In this document: positions 43,965-51,773 of the stretch, in pieces | Numbering within the stretch: the first letter of the stretch is position 1 | Layout: every line of letters begins with the position of its first letter | From: SVTX01 sp045538195 | GTDB taxonomy: Bacteria > Bacillota > Clostridia > Oscillospirales > CAG-272 | DNA length: 64,000 nucleotides | Direction of reading: 5' to 3' | Assembly (NCBI GenBank): GCA_045538195.1 | Contig: JAZSRA010000013.1 | Span: forward strand, 1 to 64,000 | Made by a program: the position numbers and the translations under genes | Notes under the pieces: generated by a model | What the model was told of the DNA's origin: nothing | The model's database searches: none | The model's input: only the letters and a program-made list of their open reading frames with translations

Positions 43965-44249
43965 ATGTTGCCCCAAAAAAACAAAAATTTTTTGATATGG
44001 TGTGCAGGAATATCAGTTGCATTGATTTGCCTTGTGATTGTTTTTCCGACACTACTGTTTAAATTCTACCCGTATAGCATTGTCCTTACGATGTTATACG
44101 GAGCTGTGACAGTTTTGTTTACTTTACTGTACTTCAGACTACGGAAGAATTTGTACAAAATAATATCATTTATGCTTTATTCTGTCCCGGTAGTTACGTT
44201 GATTGTTGTTTTGATTTCGATACAGATCGGCTGGATTCCGTATCCATAA
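43965..44249 (+). CDS. three-helix membrane protein, possible immunity protein
   Basis: 94 residues with hydrophobic segments at ~10-32, 36-56 and 68-90 and a Lys-rich N-terminus. GAAGGAGG lies six to seven bases before the ATG, and the gene begins 27 bases after the toxin-like gene, so it is co-transcribed. No family recognised. Small membrane proteins directly downstream of a secreted toxin with an extracytoplasmic target are often immunity proteins; here that is inference from position and topology only. Confidence 0.6.
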   Translation: MLPQKNKNFLIWCAGISVALICLVIVFPTLLFKFYPYSIVLTMLYGAVTVLFTLLYFRLRKNLYKIISFMLYSVPVVTLIVVLISIQIGWIPYP

Positions 44250-44364
44250 ATCTATAATACTGTCACATCGACTATCTTGATGTTCACGATATAAATGTGT
44301 GAACCATAGCATACCGAATAATTATTCAATTATGAAATAACATTTATTCGTTGACCTAATAGAT

Positions 44365-44398
44365 AGGGGCCAGAGAACTTAAAATCTCTGGGCCCCTC
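44365..44398. terminator. strong hairpin terminator after the cargo operon
   Basis: GGGGCCAGAGA and TCTCTGGGCCCC pair with an ACTTAAAA loop, followed by TCTATTTG. It separates the cargo operon from the convergent toxin-antitoxin pair. Confidence 0.8.
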
Positions 44399-44461
44399 TA
44401 TTTGTAAAAATATGAGTAGCAAAAGGTGATGGATAACCACTAAAAAAATGGCTATTCCATA

Positions 44462-44785
44462 TTATTCGTCGTATGACCTTCCGAAAAGTATCTGCATAAA
44501 GTTCCGTCTGCCGTAGAGTACACGGATGATATGAACCTCGTCACCCTCGACCTTGTAAAATGCGGTGTAGTTGCCGCAGACAAGGAAGCGGTAAGGCACT
44601 TCAAGGCTGATGATAGAGGAAAGCGGCGCACCGATTTCGGGGAAATCCGCGAGCTGACGGATGCGCTTCATAATCTTTTCAATCGTATTGATTGCCGATT
44701 GTTCGCTGCACAGCTCGTCGGTGATATACGCTTTGATCTCCTTCATGTCCTCAAGGGCATCGGGTGTGAAATTGATTTTAGCCAT
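44462..44785 (-). CDS. ParE/RelE-family toxin
   Basis: 107 residues with the RelE/ParE fold pattern: INFTPDALEDMKEIKAYI at the N-terminus, LADFPEIGAPL, then YRFLVCGNYTAFYKVEGDEVHIIRVLYGRRNF. Members poison gyrase or cut mRNA; which applies cannot be told here. The start overlaps the end of the antitoxin gene by eight bases. The pair may stabilise the element. Confidence 0.92.
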   Translation of the reverse strand: MAKINFTPDALEDMKEIKAYITDELCSEQSAINTIEKIMKRIRQLADFPEIGAPLSSIISLEVPYRFLVCGNYTAFYKVEGDEVHIIRVLYGRRNFMQILFGRSYDE

Positions 44786-45032
44786 TGCTTACCCCCAGAA
44801 GCGCTTCGACCTCCGAGATATCAATATATCCTTTTTCTTTAGCAGAAGCTTCACCTTTGGCAAGCTCGCTCATCAGCTTGAGCGTTGCCTGTGTCTTTTC
44901 AAATTCTTCCATATCGACGATGGCGTATCTGCCGCGACCGTTCTTGGTGAGGAATACGGGTTCGCCAACGGCGATATCACGCAGTACCTCGTTATAGTTG
45001 CGCAGATCTGATACGGGCTTAATATTTGGCAT
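44778..45032 (-). CDS. Phd/YefM-family antitoxin
   Basis: 84 residues, PNIKPVSDLRNYNEVLRDI followed by GEPVFLTKNGRGRYAIVDMEEFE, the classic Phd/YefM N-terminal DNA-binding domain, and an acidic C-terminal toxin-binding tail. ATG 45032 has AAAGGAG seven bases upstream; the open frame continues 24 codons further without support. It is first gene of the pair, as usual for type II systems, so autoregulation is likely. Confidence 0.93.
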   Translation of the reverse strand: MPNIKPVSDLRNYNEVLRDIAVGEPVFLTKNGRGRYAIVDMEEFEKTQATLKLMSELAKGEASAKEKGYIDISEVEALLGVSNG

Positions 45033-45257
45033 ATAGGTTCTCCTTTCACTGTGGGAATTTGCGTCAGCAAATTCAGGCGCGAACACGCGAAACATTAAAT
45101 TCAACAGAAATTTACGTTCGCGCTTTCCTCCTTCTTTGTTTTCTGCTGTATTTATTATACACTAATTCTTCGTAAAATTCAACAGCAAATTCAAAATTTC
45201 ATAAAAAATTTATAAAAGTAAGGGATGAACCGCTTGGGAACACCCCTTGCTTTCGAT

Positions 45258-45632
45258 TTATGCGAGTATCAGTTCACGCATTACGGTTTCTTCGGCAGAG
45301 CTGCGAACGTTGTTCATCATTTGCACCCACCGCATTTGGTCGGTTGACTTGAGGTGTTCGTCGATGCCTTGGTTCTTGGCAAACTCTACCGTCAGAGAGG
45401 TCAGCATTTCGTGCGCCTGTTCGTCGATCTCGGAGAGGTAGGCATTGAGCTGTCCTTCACCGAGCAGGGCGGAATACCTTCCGCGACGGTGTTGCTTGAT
45501 GTAGTCGAGGTGCATTCGTCCGTATTTGCCGAGGGGCTTCTGTTCGGGAAGCTCCACGTCGGGAACGAGGTTGCCTTTTTCCTCGCGGTATGTACCTCCG
45601 AGCTGTTCGTAAATGGTTTTGGTGTCCTTCAT
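45258..45632 (-). CDS. tnpV: TnpV-family transposon protein
   Basis: 124 residues starting MKDTKTIYEQLGGTYREEKG; the block LPEQKPLGKYGRMHLDYIKQHRRG and the C-terminal MRWVQMMNNVRSSAEETVMRELI are typical of TnpV proteins found with serine-recombinase transposons of clostridia. The exact role is unknown. RBS GGAGGA lies upstream of the ATG. It supports a mobile origin for this stretch. Confidence 0.85.
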   Translation of the reverse strand: MKDTKTIYEQLGGTYREEKGNLVPDVELPEQKPLGKYGRMHLDYIKQHRRGRYSALLGEGQLNAYLSEIDEQAHEMLTSLTVEFAKNQGIDEHLKSTDQMRWVQMMNNVRSSAEETVMRELILA

Positions 45633-45668
45633 TTTTTGTTCCTCCGTACGTTTTATTTCATCAAAGCC

Positions 45669-45908
45669 TTATACCGTAAGGGAAAACGCGTACTTGACGG
45701 TTATCTTGTGTCCTTGCGATATGCGGTTATGACGTTCAAATCTCATAGTTCGTACGGGGTTCATATTGTTAACCATCTGACCGCCGATGGAACCAGCCTG
45801 ACGAGCGGTGAGGTCACCGTTGTAGCCCTGGTTAAGATTAACGCCTACTTCGCTTGCTGCCTGCATCTTGAACTGTTCAAGAGCCTTCTTAGCATTCTTG
45901 TTTGCCAT
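45669..45908 (-). CDS. alpha/beta-type small acid-soluble spore protein with atypical C-terminus
   Basis: 79 residues. The first ~50 match the SASP core: ALEQFKMQAASEVGVNLNQG and LTARQAGSIGGQMV. Normal proteins then end within ~15 residues in a helix; here an unrelated basic tail (NPVRTMRFERHNRISQGHKI...) follows. SASPs coat spore DNA and are cut by GPR protease. AAGGAG lies before the ATG. It sits at the right margin of the element; whether it belongs to the element or chromosome is unclear. A frameshift or end-fusion may have made the tail. Confidence 0.8.
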   Translation of the reverse strand: MANKNAKKALEQFKMQAASEVGVNLNQGYNGDLTARQAGSIGGQMVNNMNPVRTMRFERHNRISQGHKITVKYAFSLTV

Positions 45909-46209
45909 AACAATTCTCCTTGATTATATCTCCAAAGCTTTGTTTGTTCGGAGGATATTTTAAATAAATCTATATTGAATCGAGCTGCACCGCAAGCCGT
46001 CACCGGCTTCCGACAGGCTCACGATGCAGAATTTTCATTATTCTGTATTCCTTTTGAGCTTATCGCAAAACCAACTTGCTTTGCATCTCTGCTATTATTA
46101 TGTCGCACAGATTTTAAAAAATGTATGGCAAAATGAGGATAATTGCAAAAAAACGTTCATTATTATATTAATTTTCAAGGCTTTATCAGCTATCGGTTCA
46201 GAAAGTCGA
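45909..46209. other. gene-free stretch, probable right junction of the element
   Basis: No convincing gene. Holds a small hairpin AAGCCG TCAC CGGCTT near 45993-46008 and AT-rich DNA. The right end of the element is expected here, but I see no clear inverted or direct repeat matching the left side. Confidence 0.5.
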
Positions 46210-46210
46210 A

Positions 46211-46240
46211 AACAAAAACGCGCCGTCATGACGCGTTTTC
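46211..46240 (-). terminator. terminator of the ApbE/NusG-II/Gx operon
   Basis: Minus strand AAAACGCG and CGCGTTTTT stem with a TCATGACGG loop, followed by GTTTTCG. Confidence 0.8.
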
Positions 46241-46265
46241 AATTTAATTTTATTGAATTAAAAAA

Positions 46266-46760
46266 TCAAAGCTTGAGCTTTTCAAGACGTTTTACAAGCA
46301 GTCCCGAAACGAGGCCGATAACCGCACCCGCAACCGTTCCGCTTGCGAGCAACACAGGAAGATAAAAGGCTATCTGCGCGGTTTCGGTCCAAAAGCAAGC
46401 GGTAACTATCTGCCCTACGTTGTGGAGTATTCCACCTGCGATGCTAACGGCAACGCAGGAAAACCAATCGGTCTTTTTAAGCAGGATCATTCCCACAAGA
46501 CTGACCGACGCGCCGACGATTCCGAATACAAAGGTCTGCGCGTTACCGAACAACACCGACACCAGCACCACTCGCAGCACATTAACCAGAGCCGCTTCCT
46601 TCCATCCAACTCTGTATAGCAAAAAAACAATAACGAGATTTGGCAGTCCGATCTTGATTCCGGGGATTGCTACAAGCGGAGGAATACGGCTTTCAACAAA
46701 GGAAAGGATCATGGCAAGCGCAAGCGTCAAGCCTATAAAGGCGATCTTTTTCGGTTTCAT
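46266..46760 (-). CDS. Gx transporter family protein (Hpre_diP_synt_I; EetB-like)
   Basis: 164 residues with five or six membrane helices; KKIAFIGLTLALAMILSFVE start and IPGIKIGLPNLVIVFLLY block are typical of the family formerly called heptaprenyl diphosphate synthase component I, related to ECF S components. From memory, a relative (EetB) is in the Listeria flavin-based electron transfer locus. ATG 46760 with GGAGG upstream is chosen over an upstream TTG. It is the last gene after apbE and the NusG-II gene. Confidence 0.85.
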   Translation of the reverse strand: MKPKKIAFIGLTLALAMILSFVESRIPPLVAIPGIKIGLPNLVIVFLLYRVGWKEAALVNVLRVVLVSVLFGNAQTFVFGIVGASVSLVGMILLKKTDWFSCVAVSIAGGILHNVGQIVTACFWTETAQIAFYLPVLLASGTVAGAVIGLVSGLLVKRLEKLKL

Positions 46761-46783
46761 AAGCCTTTCCTCCTTTAAAAAAT

Positions 46784-47137
46784 TCAACCTACAAGCTCAA
46801 CGCCATTTTCATCGGCTCCGTACACCGTAACGGTCAGTCTGTTAGGCAGGCAGGTGATAGTTTCACCACGTTTGCTTATCCTTCCCTGCTTCACGCAAAG
46901 ACGATCGGGGCAGTTTGCCGATATGAGATAGGCTTGTCCCTGCTCAATTCGCAGGACGTTAGTCCCACCGTTCAGCTCGTATTCGCCGTCTTGGCTGAGG
47001 GAGTATCTTCCGACCTCCTCGCCGTCGACCCTGACGAGAACGTAAGCCCCGTCCTCCACCGTCAAGCCTTGAACGGCAAAGGCGATAACGATCGCCGCCA
47101 CTATAACGCCGATCAGAATAAAATCTCTTTTTTTCAT
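46784..47137 (-). CDS. NusG domain II-containing membrane-anchored protein (EetA-like)
   Basis: 117 residues: one N-terminal membrane helix (~6-24) and an extracytoplasmic NusG-II-like beta domain with VLRIEQGQAYLISANCPDRLCVKQGRIS near 62-90, in which a CPDxxC pair stands out, and ITCLPNRLTVTV. Such proteins pair with Gx transporters in electron transfer or Rnf-like loci; the two cysteines suggest a redox or metal role. ATG 47137 is preferred to an upstream in-frame start at 47164. It is followed 23 bases later by the Gx gene. Confidence 0.87.
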   Translation of the reverse strand: MKKRDFILIGVIVAAIVIAFAVQGLTVEDGAYVLVRVDGEEVGRYSLSQDGEYELNGGTNVLRIEQGQAYLISANCPDRLCVKQGRISKRGETITCLPNRLTVTVYGADENGVELVG

Positions 47138-47191
47138 TACAACTCTATCCGAAGAATACCGCAACGCTATTCTTTAATTTATTCCATAAAT

Positions 47192-48274
47192 TCAGTCGCT
47201 TTCCTTTATCAGGTCGGAAAGCCCATCGGTCATATATTGGGTGCCGTCACTCTTTATCCAAAAGACCTCTACGTCTCCAATATTCCGGGCAAGCGCAAGA
47301 CCCTGCTCATAGCTCATGCAAAACAGAGCGGTGGACAGTGCGTCCGCAAGTCCGCTGTCCTCACATATTACGGTGACCGAGCTGAAATACTCGGCAGGCA
47401 TAAGCGTGTCCTTGTCGATTATATGGTGATAATCCTTGCCGTCCATCGTGTAAAACCTCTCGTAGTTTCCAGACGTAACGCAAGAAACGTCGGCAAGGGT
47501 CAATCGGAGAGCATAGGAATCTATCGAGCTTGGGTCTTTAATACCCGTCACCCAACCCGAGCCGTCGGGCTTATGACCGACTATCCTCAAATTTCCTCCC
47601 ACGTCCAGCACGTAAGCCTCCGCTCCGACGCTTTTCAGATAGTCCGCCGCCTTTTCTGCGGCATATCCCTTACCAAGCGCGCCTACGTCTATGGATGCCT
47701 TGGAGTTCGTAATAAACGCCGTGTTGTTTTCGGGATCTATTTCAAGAAAAGACATATCGGTGTAGGCGCTTGCGTCGTCAAGCTCCTCTTCCGTGGGGAT
47801 ACGCGCGCCGTTCTGATCCTTTCCTGCCCGATCACGGCAGTCGTGCCAGAGTGACAGAACCGAACCCATCATTATATTCATTTCTCCGTTGGTCTTATAG
47901 TGCATCTCCTTGGCATAAAGCAAAAAATCTATAAGCTTTCGGTCAACCGTCAGCGGCTCCTTGCCCGCGTTAAGATTCAGGGTCCGCAGGTTGTTGATGC
48001 CCGAATACTCGTGGTATATGTCAAAAAGCCTATGATACTCTTCGAGGATCGCCGAAACCTCGTCGCATCTATTTTCAAAATTCTCCTGCGAATCTCCAGC
48101 GTAGCTGTAAACTCGGGTCACAGTATCGAAAAAAGTAAAATATTCTGTCGTCCAAGGTGTAGGATCTCCCGCGCAGCCCACGCTCTCCGAGCATGCCGCG
48201 AAAGAGACCAAAAGTCCCATTATCAGATACAGACACAATATAGCTTTGAACAGCTTCAAGTTTCGATCTCCCAT
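47192..48274 (-). CDS. apbE: FAD:protein FMN transferase, lipoprotein
   Basis: Attaches FMN to threonines of extracytoplasmic flavoproteins. 360 residues: a signal sequence ending in a lipobox-like LLVSFAACS, then the ApbE fold with MNIMMGSVLSLWHDC, ASIDVGALGKGYAAEKAADYL, AYVLDVGGNLRIVG and the C-terminal HHIIDKDTLMPA and SGLADALSTALF (metal-binding Asp/Thr). ATG 48274 has no Shine-Dalgarno; a TTG five codons on (48259) has GGGAG eight bases upstream and may be the true start. Its FMN acceptor protein is not in the window. Confidence 0.95.
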   Translation of the reverse strand: MGDRNLKLFKAILCLYLIMGLLVSFAACSESVGCAGDPTPWTTEYFTFFDTVTRVYSYAGDSQENFENRCDEVSAILEEYHRLFDIYHEYSGINNLRTLNLNAGKEPLTVDRKLIDFLLYAKEMHYKTNGEMNIMMGSVLSLWHDCRDRAGKDQNGARIPTEEELDDASAYTDMSFLEIDPENNTAFITNSKASIDVGALGKGYAAEKAADYLKSVGAEAYVLDVGGNLRIVGHKPDGSGWVTGIKDPSSIDSYALRLTLADVSCVTSGNYERFYTMDGKDYHHIIDKDTLMPAEYFSSVTVICEDSGLADALSTALFCMSYEQGLALARNIGDVEVFWIKSDGTQYMTDGLSDLIKESD

Positions 48275-48298
48275 AAAATTGTATTTGCTAATTTCGCG

Positions 48299-50260
48299 TT
48301 ATTGCTGACCTGCCTGCTTAACAGTTCCCTCAAGGTATGCGTTAAGTAGCATTTTCAAGTCCTCCATGTGTCCGAGGATCTCTCTGCCCTCGTCGGTGTC
48401 GCTTACCAGACGTCGCTTCGCCATCATCTCAAAAACGACGTCCTTGGTAGAAATAATATCTTTATTTTCTTTCAGCGCTGCCTCTTTTCCGTCAAACGGG
48501 CCGTGAGAAACGAGACGAAGGCCCCTCGACGAATAGATCAGAGTGTAGCCCGCGATACCCGTTTTGTTATGGTACGCCTTACAAAATCCGCCGTCGATCA
48601 GGATATACCTGCCGCCCGCCTTGATAGGATTTTCTCCGCTCTTGACGGGTATGTGACCGTTGATAAGATGCGAACTGTCTCTATTGAGTCCGAACTCCTC
48701 AAGAATACGGCAGACCGCGTCAAAGTCTTCAATGAAACCGTAATATGGGTCTCTTTTCTCTACCCAGGTCGTCTCGTCGGAAATAAAGTAACGCTCAAAA
48801 GTGGTTATCCTGTCCTTGCCGAAAAGAGGACTCTTTCTGCCGCACCAAAGATAGTACATAAAATCCAGCGCGTCCTTGTCGCCGTTGTAATATGCCGTTC
48901 TCGCAACTCTGTCGCAGGCATCAAGATAAGCTTTACCCGATATAGCGCCCGCACCGAAAAGATCTACCGACGCAAAGCCGCCGTCCTCTGTCATCGGAAC
49001 GCATCCGTGATACAAAAGATTATTGTTGTGTATCTTATATATTCCGCCTACGCTATACATAAACCGAATATGCTTTTTGAGAACTCGGCTCTGCTTGAAG
49101 GCTGACACCAATGAGTCCATAAGACTCTGTTCCTCCTGTGAGAGGGCGTAAGGGTCGGCGGGATCTACCGTCGGGAAATGATAGTCGTTAAGGGGGTACT
49201 CCTTGCCATCTATCTCTACGGTGTGCTTCTCATGATCGATCTTGTGAAGAAGAAGTCTGTCGTTCATGCCGTATTCGGGATGTCTCAAAATAAGCTGACC
49301 TTCAAGTTTGAAAAGTATGATCGCGATCGCCTTGTGCGCCTTGGAGAGATTGTCCATATTGTTTTTTATGTAATATTTGTCGTCCCCGTTGCGAGGCATG
49401 AACCAAGTGCATCCCTTATAGGTCTCTTGCCCGTATCCGATAAGATCTCGAAGGCTTATTCCGTAAGTGTTTTCGATAATAGAGAGAGTATTATACTGTA
49501 TAGCCGAATTCAAAACCGCCGCTACGCAGGCAGGGCTTCCCGCCGCCGCGCCCATCCATACGATGTCATGATTTCCCCATTGGATATCCACGTTATGATG
49601 AGACATCAGCATGTCAAGTATTTTGTCGGCTCGGGGGCCTCTGTCGTATATGTCTCCCACCACGTGGAGACAGTCCACCGCCATATGCTTGATAAGTCCG
49701 CAAAGCGCCTCAACAAACGCCGCACCCTGACCGATGTCGATTATGGTGGAAATAATATGTCTGTAATACTCCTGCTTATTATGCTCCTCGCCGCTGGTGT
49801 GAAGAAGCTCGTCGATTATATACTGAAAATCATTGGGCAGAGCCTCTCTTACCTTGGCTCTCGTATACTTGGATGCCACTGCTCTCGCAAGGTCTACCAG
49901 ACGGTAAAGGGTCACACTGTACCAATCCTCATCGGCAACGCCTGTGTCGCGCAGCTCCTCTATCTTTTCGGAGGGATAGTATATCAGAGTGCAAAATTCA
50001 CGTCTCTCGCCCTCGGACATGGAACGGTAAAAAAGTCCGTCCACCTTTTCCCTGATAACTCCCGAGCAGTTGTTCATTATGTGATTGAACGCCTCTGCCT
50101 CGCCATGAAGATCACTCATAAAATGCTCCGTACCTTTAGGCAGGTTTGCCGTTGCGTTATAGTTGATTATTGCGGAGCTTACCGCCTGTATGGTAGGATA
50201 CTCATGGGAAAGGAGAGCCAGCATCTTTAATTGCTCCGCTGAATATGACGTTTTTTTCAT
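48299..50260 (-). CDS. fbp: fructose-1,6-bisphosphatase, class III
   Basis: Gluconeogenic phosphatase of the Firmicute metallophosphoesterase class. 653 residues: the N-terminal MLALLSHEYPTIQAVSSAI and FMSDLHGEAEAFNHI (metal ligands), DCLHVVGDIYDRGPRADKI, WGNHDIVWMGAAAG, and the C-terminal HLINGHIPVKSGENP and LIDGGFCKAYH complete the calcineurin-like site. GGAGG lies before ATG 50260. It is 24 bases upstream of apbE on the same strand but the two have no obvious functional link. Confidence 0.96.
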   Translation of the reverse strand: MKKTSYSAEQLKMLALLSHEYPTIQAVSSAIINYNATANLPKGTEHFMSDLHGEAEAFNHIMNNCSGVIREKVDGLFYRSMSEGERREFCTLIYYPSEKIEELRDTGVADEDWYSVTLYRLVDLARAVASKYTRAKVREALPNDFQYIIDELLHTSGEEHNKQEYYRHIISTIIDIGQGAAFVEALCGLIKHMAVDCLHVVGDIYDRGPRADKILDMLMSHHNVDIQWGNHDIVWMGAAAGSPACVAAVLNSAIQYNTLSIIENTYGISLRDLIGYGQETYKGCTWFMPRNGDDKYYIKNNMDNLSKAHKAIAIILFKLEGQLILRHPEYGMNDRLLLHKIDHEKHTVEIDGKEYPLNDYHFPTVDPADPYALSQEEQSLMDSLVSAFKQSRVLKKHIRFMYSVGGIYKIHNNNLLYHGCVPMTEDGGFASVDLFGAGAISGKAYLDACDRVARTAYYNGDKDALDFMYYLWCGRKSPLFGKDRITTFERYFISDETTWVEKRDPYYGFIEDFDAVCRILEEFGLNRDSSHLINGHIPVKSGENPIKAGGRYILIDGGFCKAYHNKTGIAGYTLIYSSRGLRLVSHGPFDGKEAALKENKDIISTKDVVFEMMAKRRLVSDTDEGREILGHMEDLKMLLNAYLEGTVKQAGQQ

Positions 50261-50664
50261 TCCGCACCTCCGCAGTTTTATATATATTGTTTACTATACA
50301 CTATTAATAATACCACATATTTTTCAAAATCGCAATAGTGTGTTTCTTAAAAATTCTTATTTTTCACTCCCTGATCGCAACTTTTCAAAAAAACGATACA
50401 AATTTTCCGCATCCAAACTTTTTATGATGGAAATTAGTATTTCCAAAAACATCTTATTCAGAGTCACAGGCAAAATATCTCACTCTCCTGCCGGGAGATA
50501 CATAAATTTTATGCAGGCTTTGTATCCGATTCAATAAAACCACGCAATCTCAAAAAGCCTTTCAGAATATGGAAAACATCAACTCTACTCACAGTAGAAT
50601 TGAATTTTTACCGAAGGTAGAGTCAAATTATTCCAACAGGAGACCTTCTCCTCCCGTTGGTTTC
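50261..50664. other. gene-free spacer between divergent fbp and GT8 genes
   Basis: AT-rich with no convincing gene. Near its right end CCAAC-GGAG/CTCC-GTTGG forms an imperfect stem (about 50634-50660) next to TTTCTTG, just before the GT8 promoter. Confidence 0.5.
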
Positions 50665-50693
50665 TTGACTATTCCCATGCTTTGGGGTATTAT
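50665..50693 (+). promoter_or_regulatory. sigma-A promoter of the GT8 operon
   Basis: TTGACT, 17-base spacer, TATTAT, about 120 bases before the ATG at 50813. The long leader holds no evident ORF. Confidence 0.75.
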
Positions 50694-50812
50694 GTATAAA
50701 AAGACGCGCGTCCAAGGCTCAGGCAAGCTGCAAGCTTTTTCTCAAGCCGAATTAAAGCGCGGCAAAAAAGAATCGACAATCAAAAATCAAAAAGAAAAGG
50801 ACATCACTCACT

Positions 50813-51772
50813 ATGAATCATCTTCAAACAAGAGAAACTATCCCGATATTTTTTGCGGTAGACGACAACTACGCCCGTTTCCTCTGTGTTACCCTGCAAT
50901 CCCTTATCGAGAACAGCAGCGAGAAATACGATTACGACGTCAACGTGCTGATCGAGGAGCTTTCCGAGGAGAGCAAGAGCGGCATACTCGAGCTTGAGAG
51001 AGAGAACGTAAGGATAAAATTCGTGTCAGTCACCGAAAAGCTTCGTGCGATCTGCGAAAAGCTCCACATGAGGGATTACTACACAAAAGCCACCTATTAC
51101 CGCTTTTTCATTCCCGAGCTTTTCCCCGAATACGACAAGGGACTTTATCTCGACTGTGACATAGTTATCACCACAGACGTATCCGAGCTTTACCACACAG
51201 AGCTTGGCGACAACTATATTGCCGCTATCCCCGAGGAGTTCATCACCGACGTTGAGGTCTTCGGTCTTTATTCCGAAAAGGTTCTCGGTGTTCCGAGACA
51301 GGAGTACATCAACGCGGGAATACTCGTTATGAATCTCGACGTTATGAGAAGATTCCACCTGAAGGAGCAGTTCGCGGCTCTCCTTGAGAAGGTCACCTAT
51401 CGCGTGGCGCAGGATCAGGACTATCTCAACGTTATCTGCAAGGATAAGACAATTATTCTTGACAAGACCTGGAACCGCACCCCTATGCCCTACGCAGACG
51501 TCACCGTGACCCCCAAGATCGCTCACTACAAGATAAATTTCAAGCCTTGGAAATTCGACAACGTTCCCTACGGCGACCTTTTCTGGCAGTACGCCAAGAA
51601 CACCCGTCACTATGAGTGCCTTTGGTCAGACAAGGAAAATTACAGCGAGGAAAACAAGCTCCGTGACAAAAAACAGTACGAGGATCTCGTCCGCTTGGCG
51701 TTGAGCGAGATAGGTGAAAAGGAAAAAGAGCAGGAGATCTTTGACAACGCCATGCTCTTTGCGGTAAAGTAA
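50813..51772 (+). CDS. glycosyltransferase family 8
   Basis: Retaining sugar-nucleotide transferase of the GT8/LPS galactosyltransferase group. 319 residues: IPIFFAVDDNYARFLCVTLQ at the start, the DxD motif GLYLDCDIVIT (near 110-120), EYINAGILVMNL, QDQDYLNVIC, and HYKINFKPW near 245 (metal His). A Glu/Lys-rich helical C-terminus follows. The acceptor may be a lipid or wall polymer, since acyltransferase genes follow. The next gene starts two bases after its stop. Confidence 0.92.
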   Translation: MNHLQTRETIPIFFAVDDNYARFLCVTLQSLIENSSEKYDYDVNVLIEELSEESKSGILELERENVRIKFVSVTEKLRAICEKLHMRDYYTKATYYRFFIPELFPEYDKGLYLDCDIVITTDVSELYHTELGDNYIAAIPEEFITDVEVFGLYSEKVLGVPRQEYINAGILVMNLDVMRRFHLKEQFAALLEKVTYRVAQDQDYLNVICKDKTIILDKTWNRTPMPYADVTVTPKIAHYKINFKPWKFDNVPYGDLFWQYAKNTRHYECLWSDKENYSEENKLRDKKQYEDLVRLALSEIGEKEKEQEIFDNAMLFAVK

Positions 51773-51773
51773 T

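Larger units (their letters stand above)
29400..46200. mobile_element. integrative mobilizable element (approximate limits)
   Basis: Contents in order: serine recombinase, small SHOCT-like ORF, relaxase with overprinted MobB-like gene, MobC, P-loop ATPase, divergent RdRP-like polymerase and partner, AT-rich secreted toxin-like cargo, toxin-antitoxin pair, TnpV, SASP. No VirB4, VirD4 coupling protein or other type IV secretion gene is present, so transfer would need a helper element. Limits are set by the chromosomal genes on either side (M29 aminopeptidase; Gx transporter). I could not identify convincing attachment-site repeats. Confidence 0.75.

Noticed and set aside
29461..46183. TCAAGGCTT at 29461 and 46175 as attachment-site repeat
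   Set aside because: Nine bases are expected by chance in such a comparison, and the same string also occurs in this window far from the element (near 19378 and 57199).
50261..50812. Riboswitch or gene in the fbp-GT8 spacer
   Set aside because: No conserved aptamer elements and no frame with a ribosome site. Only a promoter and a weak hairpin are supportable.
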